The notes: a model not told the origin generated them from the letters alone. Shown: positions 10,105 to 19,633, counted from the stretch's first letter. The stretch is DNA of 64,000 nt from Parapontixanthobacter sp963736595 (GCA_963736595.1 CAVTPG010000009.1:103836-167835); one strand, 5' to 3'. Made by a program: numbers and translations.

Positions 10105-11520
10105 TTAATTTGGCAGATCGAGGACGCCGAACAGATCATGCGCATCCGCATCCTCGATTTGCGCATTGAGGATATCGCCCGGCTGCAGATTTTCCGGCAC
10201 ATTGCGCAGATAAACCGCGCCATCGATTTCCGGCGCATCGGCCTGACTGCGGCCCGTCGCGCCGATATCGCCATCGGCGTCCGGCTCACCCACTTCATCG
10301 ATAATAACAGGCAGCGTGCGCCCAATCTTGGCTTGCAATTTGGCCGCGCTGATCCGTGCGGTCACGTCCATCAGCCGCGCATAGCGTTCTTCCTTGACCG
10401 CTTCGGGCACTTGATCGGGCAGAGCGTTGGCTTGTGCGCCAGCAACAGGTTCGAACCGGAATGCGCCGACCCGGTCGAGCTGCGCTTCTTCCAGCCATTC
10501 GAGCAGATAGGCAAAGTCCGCGTCAGTTTCTCCGGGAAAGCCGACCACAAAGCTGGAGCGAACGGCAATGTCGGGGCAGATCGCGCGCCAATCCTGCAAT
10601 CTTTGCAAAACTTTGGCTTCGTTGGCCGGGCGTTTCATGCGCTTCAAGACCGATGGCGCGGCGTGCTGAAAAGGAATGTCGAGATAGGGCGTCAGTAGCC
10701 CCTCGGCCATTAGCGGGATGACCTGATCGACGTGCGGATAGGGATAGACATAATGCAGCCGGACCCACGGCGGCACACCCTCGCTGGTCCGCAATCCGCC
10801 CAATTCGCGCGCCAGATCGGTCATGTGAGCGCGCACTTCGCGATCCCGCCACATTCGCGGCTGATGGCGGATATCGACGCCATAGGCGCTGGTATCCTGA
10901 CTGATAACGAGCAGCTCTTTCGTGCCCGCCGCGACCAGCTTTTCCGCCTCGCGCAGCACCGCATCGATCCGGCGGCTGGCCAGTTTCCCGCGCAAATCGG
11001 GAATGATGCAGAAGGAGCAGGAGTGATTGCAGCCCTCGGAAATTTTCAGATAGCTGTAATGGCGCGGCGTCAATTTAATGTATTCTTGTGCGCTATCGCT
11101 TCGCTGCTTGAGCGCGTCAGGTTGCGGGATCAGATCGACAAACGGACCCTGGCTTGGCGGCGCGTGAGTATGCACGGCATCGACCACCTGCTCATATTGA
11201 TGCGGGCCAGTCACCGCGAGGACTTGCGGATGCGCGGCGCGAATGGCGTCGGCCTCTTCGCCCATGCAGCCGGTCACGATAACGCGCCCGTTTTCCGCTA
11301 TCGCTTCGCCGATCGCGGCCAGGCTTTCTTCCTTCGCTGAATCCAGAAAGCCGCAAGTGTTGACCAGCACCACATCCGCGCCCGCATAATCGGGGCTCAT
11401 CGCATAGCCATCGGCGCGCAACCGCGTCAGGATCCGCTCGGAATCGACGAGTGCTTTGGGACAGCCGAGGCTGACCATGCCGACCTTTTTCGAGTCGGGA
11501 AGGCGCGTTGCGGTATTCAT
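10105..11520 (-). CDS. rimO: Ribosomal protein S12 methylthiotransferase RimO
   Basis: Radical-SAM methylthiotransferase (471 residues) that modifies the conserved aspartate of ribosomal protein S12. The N-terminal UPF0004 domain starts with VGMVSLGCPKALVDSE. The radical-SAM cluster motif is in EGCNHSCSFCIIP. A C-terminal TRAM-like region ends the protein. The S12-type signature SLGCPKNxVDSE separates it from the tRNA enzyme MiaB. It is 78 bp downstream of the potassium-channel gene, and that gap contains a perfect tandem duplication. Confidence 0.95.
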   Translation of the reverse strand: MNTATRLPDSKKVGMVSLGCPKALVDSERILTRLRADGYAMSPDYAGADVVLVNTCGFLDSAKEESLAAIGEAIAENGRVIVTGCMGEEADAIRAAHPQVLAVTGPHQYEQVVDAVHTHAPPSQGPFVDLIPQPDALKQRSDSAQEYIKLTPRHYSYLKISEGCNHSCSFCIIPDLRGKLASRRIDAVLREAEKLVAAGTKELLVISQDTSAYGVDIRHQPRMWRDREVRAHMTDLARELGGLRTSEGVPPWVRLHYVYPYPHVDQVIPLMAEGLLTPYLDIPFQHAAPSVLKRMKRPANEAKVLQRLQDWRAICPDIAVRSSFVVGFPGETDADFAYLLEWLEEAQLDRVGAFRFEPVAGAQANALPDQVPEAVKEERYARLMDVTARISAAKLQAKIGRTLPVIIDEVGEPDADGDIGATGRSQADAPEIDGAVYLRNVPENLQPGDILNAQIEDADAHDLFGVLDLPN

Positions 11521-11555
11521 GATGAGCGCGCCTCTACACCCGAAACACGCATTTC

Positions 11556-11591
11556 GCCATAGGGTGTTTGGCCGCCATAGGGTGTTTGGCC
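11556..11591. repeat. Perfect tandem duplication of an 18-bp unit
   Basis: Two adjacent identical copies of gccatagggtgtttggcc fill half of the gap between rimO and the potassium-channel gene. The unit length is a multiple of three, and the minus-strand frame past the channel stop would read QTPYGG twice. It does not form an obvious hairpin. It looks like a recent slippage duplication. Confidence 0.9.
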
Positions 11592-11598
11592 CGCTGCG

Positions 11599-12663
11599 TC
11601 AGGCGGGGGCAGGCGTTTTCTTGCGCTTGGGTTCGTGACCATCGCCCTTGCTGGTGCCGTTTTCGGTCGGCACGATCTCGACCACAATATCGCCGGGTTG
11701 CAGATATTCGCAGGCATCTTCCCAGAAGCCCAGCGCCTGACCCTGACGATAGACGCGCAAGCCGCGACCACCGGATTTCAAGTCGTAAATCGAACAGCCG
11801 CATTCGTCTGCGGTGACTTCGCGCTCGACCAGTTGCACGCGGCCCGTGACCGATGCCAGATCGGCCATGTAATCCGCGATATGCGCGCCTTTGGCACTTC
11901 CGGCCAGCAGCAATCCGGTAAAGCGCACGGGGTTGATGACATTGTTTGCGCCCGCTTGCCGCGCCAGCGTTTCATTGTCCGATGCGCGCACAACGACGCT
12001 GATCGGCACGTCGGGGGCCATGTGGCGGACGGTCAGCACAATCAGGATCGAAGTGTCGTCGCGCCCCGCCGAAACCAGCACATTGGTCGCCTCGCGAATG
12101 CGCACCGCTTCCAGCGTGTTGTCGCGGGTCGCATCGGCGGCCATGATATTGCAGCCCAGTTTCTCGGCTTCGACCAGCCGGTCCTCGCTCGGATCGATCA
12201 CGACGATATCGTGCGGATCGGTCCCGCGCTCGATCAATTCGGCGACGGATTCAGAGCCGGACACGCCATAGCCGAGCACGACGATATGGTCGGAAAGCTG
12301 TTCCTGTATGCGGGCCATGCGCCATTTCTCCCAGCTGCGTTTGATGATGAAATTGTAAGCCGTACCGACGAAAATGAAGAACACGGCAAAGCGGATCGGG
12401 GTGACGATGACCGCTTCGACCAGCCGCGCCCGGTCGGTCACGGGGGCTATATCGCCAAACCCGGTCGTCGTAACGGAAATCATCGTGAAATACACGACAT
12501 CGAGGAAGCTGACTTCGCCATCAACGCTATCGACCAAGCCGCCGCGATCCCACCAGTGGATCAGGATCACGACCCCGATGAGGAACATCGCGATGCCCAG
12601 CCGGATGCCCAGATCACCCCAAACGGGCAGGCGGACGGCGCGGCGCAGCGGCTGAAACTTCAT
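11599..12663 (-). CDS. Two-helix potassium channel with cytoplasmic TrkA-N (RCK) domain
   Basis: A single-pore ion channel. Transmembrane helix 1 (GIAMFLIGVVILIHW) is followed by a pore loop with selectivity filter TTTGFGD, then transmembrane helix 2 (FAVFFIFVGTAYNFII). A Rossmann-type TrkA-N domain starts at HIVVLGYGVSGS, with VVIDPS and AADATRD, and is followed by a possible TrkA-C-like region. Architecture matches MthK/Kch-type K+ channels gated by ligand binding to the RCK domain. ATG 12663 gives 354 residues. An upstream TTG at 12729, overlapping the surE stop as TTGA, would add 22 charged residues. Neither has a strong Shine-Dalgarno sequence. Confidence 0.88.
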   Translation of the reverse strand: MKFQPLRRAVRLPVWGDLGIRLGIAMFLIGVVILIHWWDRGGLVDSVDGEVSFLDVVYFTMISVTTTGFGDIAPVTDRARLVEAVIVTPIRFAVFFIFVGTAYNFIIKRSWEKWRMARIQEQLSDHIVVLGYGVSGSESVAELIERGTDPHDIVVIDPSEDRLVEAEKLGCNIMAADATRDNTLEAVRIREATNVLVSAGRDDTSILIVLTVRHMAPDVPISVVVRASDNETLARQAGANNVINPVRFTGLLLAGSAKGAHIADYMADLASVTGRVQLVEREVTADECGCSIYDLKSGGRGLRVYRQGQALGFWEDACEYLQPGDIVVEIVPTENGTSKGDGHEPKRKKTPAPA

Positions 12664-12725
12664 GCGGCGCGTGCGAGGGCGGTCATTCGCGGTGCCGATG
12701 GCGTCGATCGGGCGGTTCTTGTTAA

Positions 12726-13499
12726 TCAAGCGAGGCGATCCGCAATTTCACCCAGCGATGCATGATGCGTCAGGTCGAGTTGCAGCGGCGTGACCGCGAT
12801 ATAGCCATCGTCGATCGCTTCCAGATCGGTGCCATGATCCAGCGTATGCTCGATCGCGTGCAGTCCGAACCAGTAATAGGGATTGCCGCGAGGATCATTG
12901 CCTTTGACCACGCTGCCGCGCGAATAATCGTGGAACCCTTGGCGGGCCGGGCGGATGCCTTTCACCGCATCGGCTGCGAGCGGCGGAAAATTGATGTTGA
13001 TGAGCGTGCGGCTTGGTAACGGCGCATCCAGCAGCTTGGTGATCACTTTTGCGCCCCACATGCGTGCAGCATCGAACGGATCGTCCAGCAGCGCCGTCTT
13101 GCCGCCATTTTCGCGCGTGTAAACCTGACTTAAGGCAATGGAGCGAACCCCGGCCAGCGCGCCTTCTATGGCTGCGGACACGGTCCCGGAATAGGTGATG
13201 TCATCGCCCAGATTGGCGCCGCGATTGACGCCCGACAGGATGAGATCGGGGGCTTCGTCCAGCACTTCGCGCAAAGCCAGCATGATCGAATCGGTCGGCG
13301 TGCCGGATACCGAAAAGCGCCGCTCGCCATGTTTGCGCAGGCGCACCGGATGATTGAGCGTGAGCGAATGGCCCGCGCCCGATTGCTCCTCCGCCGGGGC
13401 GCAAATCCAGATATCATCGCTCAATTCGCGCGCAATCTGCTCCAGCACCGCAAAACCCGGCGCATGGATGCCATCGTCATTGGTCAGCAAAATACGCAC
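12726..13499 (-). CDS. surE: 5'/3'-nucleotidase SurE
   Basis: SurE is a metal-dependent nucleotidase and stationary-phase survival protein (257 residues). It starts at GTG 13499 with the diagnostic ILLTNDDGIHAPG, whose paired aspartates bind metal. It continues with the SGVNRGANLGDDITYSGTV segment. The GTG shares its first base with the serS stop (TAGTG), so surE is translationally coupled to serS, an arrangement I recall from other alphaproteobacteria. Confidence 0.95.
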   Translation of the reverse strand: MRILLTNDDGIHAPGFAVLEQIARELSDDIWICAPAEEQSGAGHSLTLNHPVRLRKHGERRFSVSGTPTDSIMLALREVLDEAPDLILSGVNRGANLGDDITYSGTVSAAIEGALAGVRSIALSQVYTRENGGKTALLDDPFDAARMWGAKVITKLLDAPLPSRTLININFPPLAADAVKGIRPARQGFHDYSRGSVVKGNDPRGNPYYWFGLHAIEHTLDHGTDLEAIDDGYIAVTPLQLDLTHHASLGEIADRLA

Positions 13500-14796
13500 T
13501 AGGCTATCGGCTCCAGCTTGGTCACGCCGCCCATATAAGGCGCGAGGATTTCCGGCACAATCACGCTGCCATCGGATTGCTGGTAATTTTCCAGCACCGC
13601 GACCAGCGTGCGTCCCACGGCAAGGCCCGATCCATTCAGCGTGTGGACGAATTCGGTCTTTTTGGCGGGCTTGCCGTCTGCGCCGATCGGCTTGTAACGG
13701 GCATTCATCCGCCGTGCCTGAAAATCGCCGGTGTTCGAGATCGAGCTGATTTCGCGATAGGCGTTCTGGCCGGGCAGCCACACTTCCAGATCGAAGGTTT
13801 TGCGCGCGCCGAACCCCATGTCGCCGGTGCAGAGCAGCATCTTGCGATAGGGCAGTTCAGCGCCTGCAAAACACCTTCCGCGCAGCCGGTCATGCACTCG
13901 TGTTCGCCTTCGCTGTCTTCGGGCCGCAGATGCTGACCAGTTCGCACTTTTTCAAATTGATGCTGCCGGATGAAACCGCGCGTATCGCGTCCGGCCGACC
14001 CGGCTTCGCTGCGAAAACACAGGGTGAGGGCAGCTAAGACGAATGGGAAAGCGCGCATCGTCGATGATTTGCTCTGCCGCCGAATAAGTCAGGCTGACTT
14101 CGGAAGTCGGAATGAGCCAGCGCTCATCCGTCGTGCGAAAACTGTCTTCAGCGAATTTGGGCAGCTTATCCGTGCCATACATGGCGTCGTCATTGACCAG
14201 CACCGGCGGATCGCATTCGGTATAACCATTGCTCCCGCGTCTGATGGTCGAGCATGAATTGCCCCAGCGCGCGATGCAGCCGCGCCATGTCACCGCGCAG
14301 GAATGTAAACCGCGCACCGGAAATCTTCGTGCCGGTCTCGAAATCCATACCCAGAGCTGGGCGCAAAATCAGCATGTTCCTGCGGTTTAAAATCGAAGCT
14401 TGGCAACTCACCCCATTGCGCCACTTCGACATTGTCCGCTTCGTCTGCCCCGTCCGGCACATCGTCGGCGGGACGATTCGGCAGCCGCGCGAGCATATCC
14501 TGCAACTTGGCCCCAAGCGCACGCTCTTCGTCCTCCAGCGTGGGCAGCGTTTGTTTGATATCCCCGACTTCGGCCTTCAGCGCCTCCGCCGTTTCGCTAT
14601 CGCCTTGGCCCATCGCCTGACCGATGGCTTTGGAGGCCTCGTTCCGGCGGCTTTGCAATTCCTGCATCTTGGTGGCGACCGCGCGCCGCTGTTCATCGAG
14701 CGCAAGGATCGCTGCCGCCGCAGGGTCAGCCCCACGCCGCGCAAGCGCGTGATCGAATGCGTCAGGGTTCTCGCGAATGAAGCGGATGTCATGCAT
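13499..14796 (-). CDS. serS: Seryl-tRNA synthetase, frame interrupted by six single-base indels
   Basis: Starts at ATG 14796 with MHDIRFIRENPDAFDHAL and the N-terminal coiled-coil arm. It ends with the class II motif 3 region (VHTLNGSGLAVGRTL, ENYQQSDGSV). Between them, conserved serS sequence passes through successive frames: DFETGTKISGARF, DHQTRE, GYTECDPPVLVNDDAMYG, FRSEAGSAGRDTRG (motif 2), LPYRKMLLCTGDMG. The breaks are extra bases near 14365-14368, 14229-14230, 14034 and 13948-13952, and missing bases near 13921-13923 and 13856-13858. Correcting these restores an unbroken frame of ordinary SerRS length. serS is normally essential, and no missense decay is evident between the breaks, so consensus error is more likely than a pseudogene. 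Confidence 0.9.
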
Positions 14797-15017
14797 AGCG
14801 TCACGCCCTATGCCTTCTAGCTGCGCGAAAGGCCAGTGCGGAAAGCGCGTGTCCGGCAGGCGCGCGATAAGCACCCGCAGGCTTGCCAACATCGGGTCAA
14901 ACGCTAGAGCAAGCCGTGCTATGTTGTTGAATAGTAAGGCGAGCCACCATCTCCACTGATAGCGCACCCCTCACGCCGCCGCAGCGCACGCCGTTCATCG
15001 GCATCGCGGAGCAATTT

Positions 15018-16238
15018 GTGAAAGCCGGGCGCGCGCTGGGCATGGTGGAGCCGGCGCGGCTGGAAAAGCAGGCGTTGCTCGACAAGGCATCACAGGCGAC
15101 CGGACTGGATGATTTCGGGTCCGACTGGTTTGAGCGTCCGCTGGATGTGCTGCTTGAATCGGTGCGGTCCGAAGCGCGCCTGAATGTTGCGGGGGATTTC
15201 TCCGCCATGCAGCAATTTCACAAGGTTCTGGTCGATCGCTTATGGGCGCAAATGTGGTTCAAGCGGCATCCCGAAATTCTTAGCCGTCCGATTAAGCGGC
15301 CCGTGGTGATCGTCGGACCGATGCGGTCCGGCACAACGCGCTTGCACCGCCTGCTGGCCAGCGATCAGCGGTTCAGTCATCTGCGCAGCTTTGAAACAAT
15401 CAGCCCAGTTCCGCGCCCCGATTTCGAAGAGGTGCTGGCGGGAAAGAAGACAGATTTTCGACCCGTTCTCGCTGCACGCATTATGAAAGTGGCGCGGCTC
15501 GCCAATCCGCGCACGCTATCGATCCACCCGACCGGGCCGTATGAGCCGGAGGAAGAGTTGGGCCTGCTCGTGAATTCGATGTGGGGCATGAAGCACGAGG
15601 CGCAATGGAATGTGCCAAGCTATGGCCGCTGGTGCGAAGGCGAGGATGCGACGCCCGCTTACGAGCAGATGGCCGATTTGCTGCGCCTCATTGGCTGGTC
15701 GCAGCAAGTGTCGAGTATTCGCCCGTGGATCTTGAAAACGCCGCAGCATATGCTGGATCTGGATGCGCTGCTGAATGTCTTTCCCGATGCGCGCGTGATC
15801 TTCACTCATCGCGATCCGCAATCGGTGGTGGGTAGTGCCGCTTCGCTCGCCTGGAATCAGACGATCATTTATTCCGATCATGCCGACCCGGCGGGGCTGG
15901 GCCGGGAATGGTTGCGCAAGACGCGGGTGCAGATCGAGCGGATGACGGCATCGCGCAAGCGCCTGTCTGCCGACCGCATGATCGATGTGCATTATGACGC
16001 GATGGATCGTGACTGGCGCGGGACGATGGGGCGCGTGTACGACTTCCTTGGGCTGGATATGGAGCCGGCGATTGGCGGGATGGAAGCGTTCCTTGATCGC
16101 AGCCGTGCGCTGAAACGCCATCCGCACAAATACAGCTTGGAAGAATTTGGTCTGACGCCGGACATGGTGATGGCGGAACTGGGCGAATATACTCGTGATT
16201 TCGATGTGCCGATGGAACGCGCCGCTGCGCAAAGATGA
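15018..16238 (+). CDS. PAPS-dependent sulfotransferase family protein
   Basis: A 406-residue Sulfotransfer_3-type protein. The 5'-phosphosulfate-binding loop (IVGPMRSGTTRLHRLL) is near residue 100, and the 3'-phosphate-binding region (VIFTHRDPQSVVGSAASL) is in the middle. Bacterial members modify lipids, polysaccharides or small molecules; the acceptor here is unknown. GTG 15018 has a good ribosome-binding site (GGAG, 6-bp spacer). The frame is open upstream with gene-like sequence (LTPPQRTPFIGIAEQF) to a codon ATC at 14949 that follows AAGGCGAG. A longer N terminus with a non-standard start is therefore possible. The stop overlaps the next small gene as ATGA. Confidence 0.85.
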   Translation: MKAGRALGMVEPARLEKQALLDKASQATGLDDFGSDWFERPLDVLLESVRSEARLNVAGDFSAMQQFHKVLVDRLWAQMWFKRHPEILSRPIKRPVVIVGPMRSGTTRLHRLLASDQRFSHLRSFETISPVPRPDFEEVLAGKKTDFRPVLAARIMKVARLANPRTLSIHPTGPYEPEEELGLLVNSMWGMKHEAQWNVPSYGRWCEGEDATPAYEQMADLLRLIGWSQQVSSIRPWILKTPQHMLDLDALLNVFPDARVIFTHRDPQSVVGSAASLAWNQTIIYSDHADPAGLGREWLRKTRVQIERMTASRKRLSADRMIDVHYDAMDRDWRGTMGRVYDFLGLDMEPAIGGMEAFLDRSRALKRHPHKYSLEEFGLTPDMVMAELGEYTRDFDVPMERAAAQR

Positions 16239-16459
16239 GCGCGCCTCTGGTTCATTTTGTCGGCTTTCGTGATGATCGCTATTGGAATGCCGTTAAGACC
16301 TTTGGACCGCCGGATATGATCCACGAAACTTGGGATCGCTATGCTGCTAACGATATGGCGCCAGGCGATGTGGTCGTGTTTGCCACCGGCGAATGGTCAC
16401 GGCCTCCCAAAAGCTTTGCCAGGCCGCCCCCAAAAGCCGCCACAAATCGAGGCACATGA
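16235..16459 (+). CDS. Small conserved hypothetical protein
   Basis: A 74-residue protein translationally coupled to the sulfotransferase by an ATGA overlap. It has a compact patterned N terminus (LVHFVGFRDDRYWNAV, FGPPDMIHETWD, APGDVVVFATGEW). The last ~20 residues are Pro/Lys/Arg-rich and of low complexity. They are encoded by a near-duplicated stretch with C and A runs, so a frameshift at the 3' end is possible. I recognise the N-terminal pattern as a small alphaproteobacterial family of unknown function. There is no signal peptide or membrane segment. Confidence 0.7.
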   Translation: MSAPLVHFVGFRDDRYWNAVKTFGPPDMIHETWDRYAANDMAPGDVVVFATGEWSRPPKSFARPPPKAATNRGT

Positions 16460-16508
16460 CCGGCGCGGGTGACAGGAACGACATCGCTCTTCGGTGCGTT
16501 CGGGACAC

Positions 16509-17159
16509 ATGACAAAACAATGGAAAATACTTGGCGCGCTCGGATTACTGGCAGGCGCAGGCGCTGCTGTGGCGGTTAAAGCGCAACGCAGCGAAGAGCG
16601 GACGCAGCAGCCCGACTACACCGTAAGCGACCGCGCAGAGGGTATCGAGATACGCGACTATCCGGCGATGATCGTGGCCGAAGTGACGGTCGAGGGATCG
16701 GCGGGACAGGCTCGCAATCGCGGATTTCGCATCCTTGCGGACTATATTTTCGGCAACAATGTGCCAGCCGACAAGATTGCCATGACTGCGCCGGTAACGC
16801 AGCAACGTGGCGAGAAAATCGCCATGACCTCGCCCGTGACACAGGAACCGGACGGGGATAGCTGGACCGTCAGCTTTATCATGCCGTCGGAATACACGAT
16901 GGCGACCTTGCCCGAACCCGCGACGAGCCGCATCGATATCAACGAAATCCCCGCGCGGCGGATGGCGGCCATCACATTTAACGGGTTCGGCAATGTTGGC
17001 ACGCTCGACAAGCACGAGACGATGTTGCGCGACTATCTGGCCGAGAACGGGCTGGAAGCGGCTGGTGAAGCGACATACGCCTTTTATGATGGCCCGTGGG
17101 TGCCGCCGCAGCGTCGCCGCAATGAAGTGATGATCGAACTGGCGCCAGAGACGGTCTGA
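16509..17159 (+). CDS. SOUL family heme-binding protein
   Basis: A 216-residue protein with an N-terminal hydrophobic segment (ILGALGLLAGAGAAVAV) that could be a signal anchor, followed by a SOUL/HBP domain. Diagnostic features are DYTVSDRAEGIEIRDYPA at the start of the fold and two parallel strands KIAMTAPVTQQ and KIAMTSPVTQE. The end of the fold carries YDGPWVPPQRRRNEVMIEL. SOUL proteins bind heme or related tetrapyrroles, and the bacterial role is not well defined. ATG 16509 places the hydrophobic segment directly after a short basic N terminus and is preferred over the upstream start at 16494. Confidence 0.9.
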   Translation: MTKQWKILGALGLLAGAGAAVAVKAQRSEERTQQPDYTVSDRAEGIEIRDYPAMIVAEVTVEGSAGQARNRGFRILADYIFGNNVPADKIAMTAPVTQQRGEKIAMTSPVTQEPDGDSWTVSFIMPSEYTMATLPEPATSRIDINEIPARRMAAITFNGFGNVGTLDKHETMLRDYLAENGLEAAGEATYAFYDGPWVPPQRRRNEVMIELAPETV

Positions 17160-17234
17160 ACAGGCGGCGCTTCTCCCGCAACAGTTCGGAACCCAAGCGC
17201 GATAAATTCGTTTATCGGGCAAAGGAGAATTTAC

Positions 17235-17495
17235 ATGATTGGTAAGATGATTGGCGCCTTTGTGGGCGATAAACTGGCAAAACAGACCAAAGGCATGGAC
17301 GGCGCAACCGGCGCGGTTCTGGGCCTGGTGGCAACGGCGGCGCTGCGCCGCATGAGCCTGCCGGTTATGGTCGTTCTGGGCGTTGGCGGTTATGTCGCGA
17401 AAAAGTATTTCGACAAGGACGGCAAGACAGTCAAGGCAGAGCCAGCAACGGCGAATGCCGATCCGGTAACAGGCGTGACTACAGCGGCAGCCTAA
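17235..17495 (+). CDS. Small hydrophobic protein of unknown function
   Basis: An 86-residue protein with a very good ribosome-binding site (AAAGGAG, 8 bp before ATG). Glycine-rich helices (MIGKMIGAFVGDKLA, TGAVLGLVATAAL, VMVVLGVGGYVAKKYF) suggest membrane association, followed by a Lys/Thr/Ala tail. It ends just upstream of a clear terminator. No family identified. Confidence 0.75.
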   Translation: MIGKMIGAFVGDKLAKQTKGMDGATGAVLGLVATAALRRMSLPVMVVLGVGGYVAKKYFDKDGKTVKAEPATANADPVTGVTTAAA

Positions 17496-17519
17496 ACCCC
17501 GCGATCAACTAGCGAATTC

Positions 17520-17560
17520 AACGCGCGTCAGGTCTATAACGGTCTGGCGCGCGTTTTTAT
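17520..17560 (+). terminator. Rho-independent terminator
   Basis: The arm AACGCGCGTCAG pairs with CTGGCGCGCGTT around a 12-nt loop and is followed by a T-run. It closes the plus-strand unit ending with the small hydrophobic protein and sits before the convergent sppA. Confidence 0.9.
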
Positions 17561-17601
17561 TTGCGTGCCAAACCGCCGGATTCAGGCCAGTTTCTAGACC
17601 G

Positions 17602-19479
17602 TTACTTCAACCAGCGCGCCAGTGACAAAAGCCAGCCATCATCCTGCGCCGCAGCATTCGCGCCGCTTGGACTAACCGGGCATTCCAGACATAGCGCCTG
17701 CATTCCCTTGCGTGTTTGCAGCCGTTCCAGATCGGCCCGCAATTGCGCCGACAAGCGGCCTTGTCGCGCGGTCATCAAGCCCACCACATCGCGCGAGCGA
17801 CTTTGCTGCGCATCATCACCGCCGACAAACATCTGCCGCAGCAGTGTGTCGTAAGTCGAGCTTTGCGTGCCGAGATAGGCAGCGTGCCAGTCGCCATCAC
17901 CCAGCTTGGCTTGTTTGGCGACCCAATTCAGCGCATCGTCCATCCCGCCATATTGATCGACCAGCCCGATTTGGCGCGCCGTGCCGCCATCCCACACGCG
18001 TCCCTGCGCAATCTCATCAACCCGTTCCAGCGACATCTTGCGCGATGTTGCAACGCGCTTCAGGAAATCGCGGTAGCCATCCTCGATGCTCGCCTGAATG
18101 ATGGCATCGACTTCGGGCGTGAAGCCGCCGATCAAATCCGGCTGACCCGAAAGCGGCGTGGTGCGAACACCATCGGCATTGACGCCATATTCCGCCGCCA
18201 GATCCTCGAATGTCGGAATGACGGTGAAAATTCCGATGGAGCCAGTGATCGTTTCCGGCTCTGCGAAAATGCGGTTGGCGGGCGTTGATACCCAGTAACC
18301 GCCGCTTGCCGCGACATTGGCCATCGACACAGCGATGGGAATTTCCTTGGCCTTGTGACGCAGGATCGCGCGCCGAATTTCCTCACTGGCCAGCACCGAT
18401 CCACCCGGCGAATCGACCCGCACGACCAGACCCGCCAGATTGTCGTCCAGCGCGTCGTCCAAGAGATCGGCAATCCGCGTTCCGCCGGCAGTTCCGGGAC
18501 CGGCTTCGCCGTCCACGATCTCGCCCGCAATGGTAATAACTCCGATGGCGCGGCCGTCATTCGTTACGGCGGCTTCGGTCATCCACGCGCCGAGACTGGA
18601 ATGGGCAAAAGAGCCTGCGCCTTCCAGACCTTCACCGACCAGTGATGCCACATGGCGGTGAAAATCGAACCGGCTGCCCAATTTATCGACCAGCTTGGCA
18701 TCCAGCGCGGCCTTGGCAATATCGCCATCCGCTGCCTGCACCCATTCGGCGGGCGTGGTGGAGACACGCGCGACATCCATCGCCGGACGCGCTTTGGCGA
18801 CATTGGCCTGCCATTCCTCCCACAAAGCGCCATACAAGGCGCGGGCATCTTCGCGTGCTTCATCGGACATGGAATTGCGCGTGAACGGCTCGACCGCTGA
18901 CTTATACGTGCCGACGCGATAGACGCGGGCGTTGATGTTCAGCCGTTCGAGCAGTCCCGCGTAATAAAGCCGCTCGCCGCCCGGTCCGGCGATAATTGCA
19001 CCGCCCAAAGGATCGAGCCAGATTTCGCTCGCATGGGACGCCAGCAGCAAGCCGTCATCGGCATAGGCGGTTGCAAAGGACAGCACTGGCTTATCCGCCG
19101 CGCGCACCCGGTCGAGCGCCGCGCCGACTTCGCTCAAATGGACTTGTCCGCCGCCCAGAAACAGATCGAGATCGAGGACCACCGCCTTGATCCGTTCATC
19201 ATCGGCAGCCGCATCGATGGCGCGCACCAGATCGCGCGCCTGATATTCGGCGACCGGCGCTTCAGTGGCCAGCAGGGCCGCAAACGGATCAACGGGCGAG
19301 CGTTCTTCGACGATCACACCGTCCAGTGACAGCAGCAACGCCCCGTCGCGAATTTGTGCAGGGCTGGGCCGCGCGGTCAGCACCGCAAAGATTGCCCAGA
19401 AAAACAGCAGCATAAACAACAGGACCAGCGCGTCTTTCACACCGACCAGAAGCCGCCAGACTTTACCTGCAAAACTCAT
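17602..19479 (-). CDS. sppA: Signal peptide peptidase SppA, 67-kDa (long) type
   Basis: Inner-membrane serine protease that degrades cleaved signal peptides (625 residues). The start at 19479 gives MSFAGKVWRLLVGVKDALV followed by one transmembrane helix (LLFMLLFFWAIFAVL). Both S49 domains are present. The general-base Lys is expected in GTYKSAVEPFTRNSMS in the N-terminal half. The nucleophile Ser is in VAASGGYWVSTPANRIF in the C-terminal half, with ETITGSIGIF following. This matches the duplicated E. coli-type enzyme. It is convergent with the upstream plus-strand unit and divergent from pyrB. Confidence 0.95.
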   Translation of the reverse strand: MSFAGKVWRLLVGVKDALVLLFMLLFFWAIFAVLTARPSPAQIRDGALLLSLDGVIVEERSPVDPFAALLATEAPVAEYQARDLVRAIDAAADDERIKAVVLDLDLFLGGGQVHLSEVGAALDRVRAADKPVLSFATAYADDGLLLASHASEIWLDPLGGAIIAGPGGERLYYAGLLERLNINARVYRVGTYKSAVEPFTRNSMSDEAREDARALYGALWEEWQANVAKARPAMDVARVSTTPAEWVQAADGDIAKAALDAKLVDKLGSRFDFHRHVASLVGEGLEGAGSFAHSSLGAWMTEAAVTNDGRAIGVITIAGEIVDGEAGPGTAGGTRIADLLDDALDDNLAGLVVRVDSPGGSVLASEEIRRAILRHKAKEIPIAVSMANVAASGGYWVSTPANRIFAEPETITGSIGIFTVIPTFEDLAAEYGVNADGVRTTPLSGQPDLIGGFTPEVDAIIQASIEDGYRDFLKRVATSRKMSLERVDEIAQGRVWDGGTARQIGLVDQYGGMDDALNWVAKQAKLGDGDWHAAYLGTQSSTYDTLLRQMFVGGDDAQQSRSRDVVGLMTARQGRLSAQLRADLERLQTRKGMQALCLECPVSPSGANAAAQDDGWLLSLARWLK

Positions 19480-19633
19480 AAACGCCCCGACTTCCCGTGT
19501 TTGCTGCATCGCGTACCTGCCAATTTAGGTCATGGCGCGCAAAGGTCCACCGGAAAGGTGCCGATGGCCTGAACTCTCTTGCGTGAGGGAAGTCTTGCCG
19601 GGTCGCGAATTGCCCCCTAGTGGGATGTCTTTA

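Noticed and set aside
11635..12765. 376-codon plus-strand frame opposite the potassium channel
   Set aside because: Same length and position as the real channel gene; low-complexity His/Asp/Arg-rich product, no motif.
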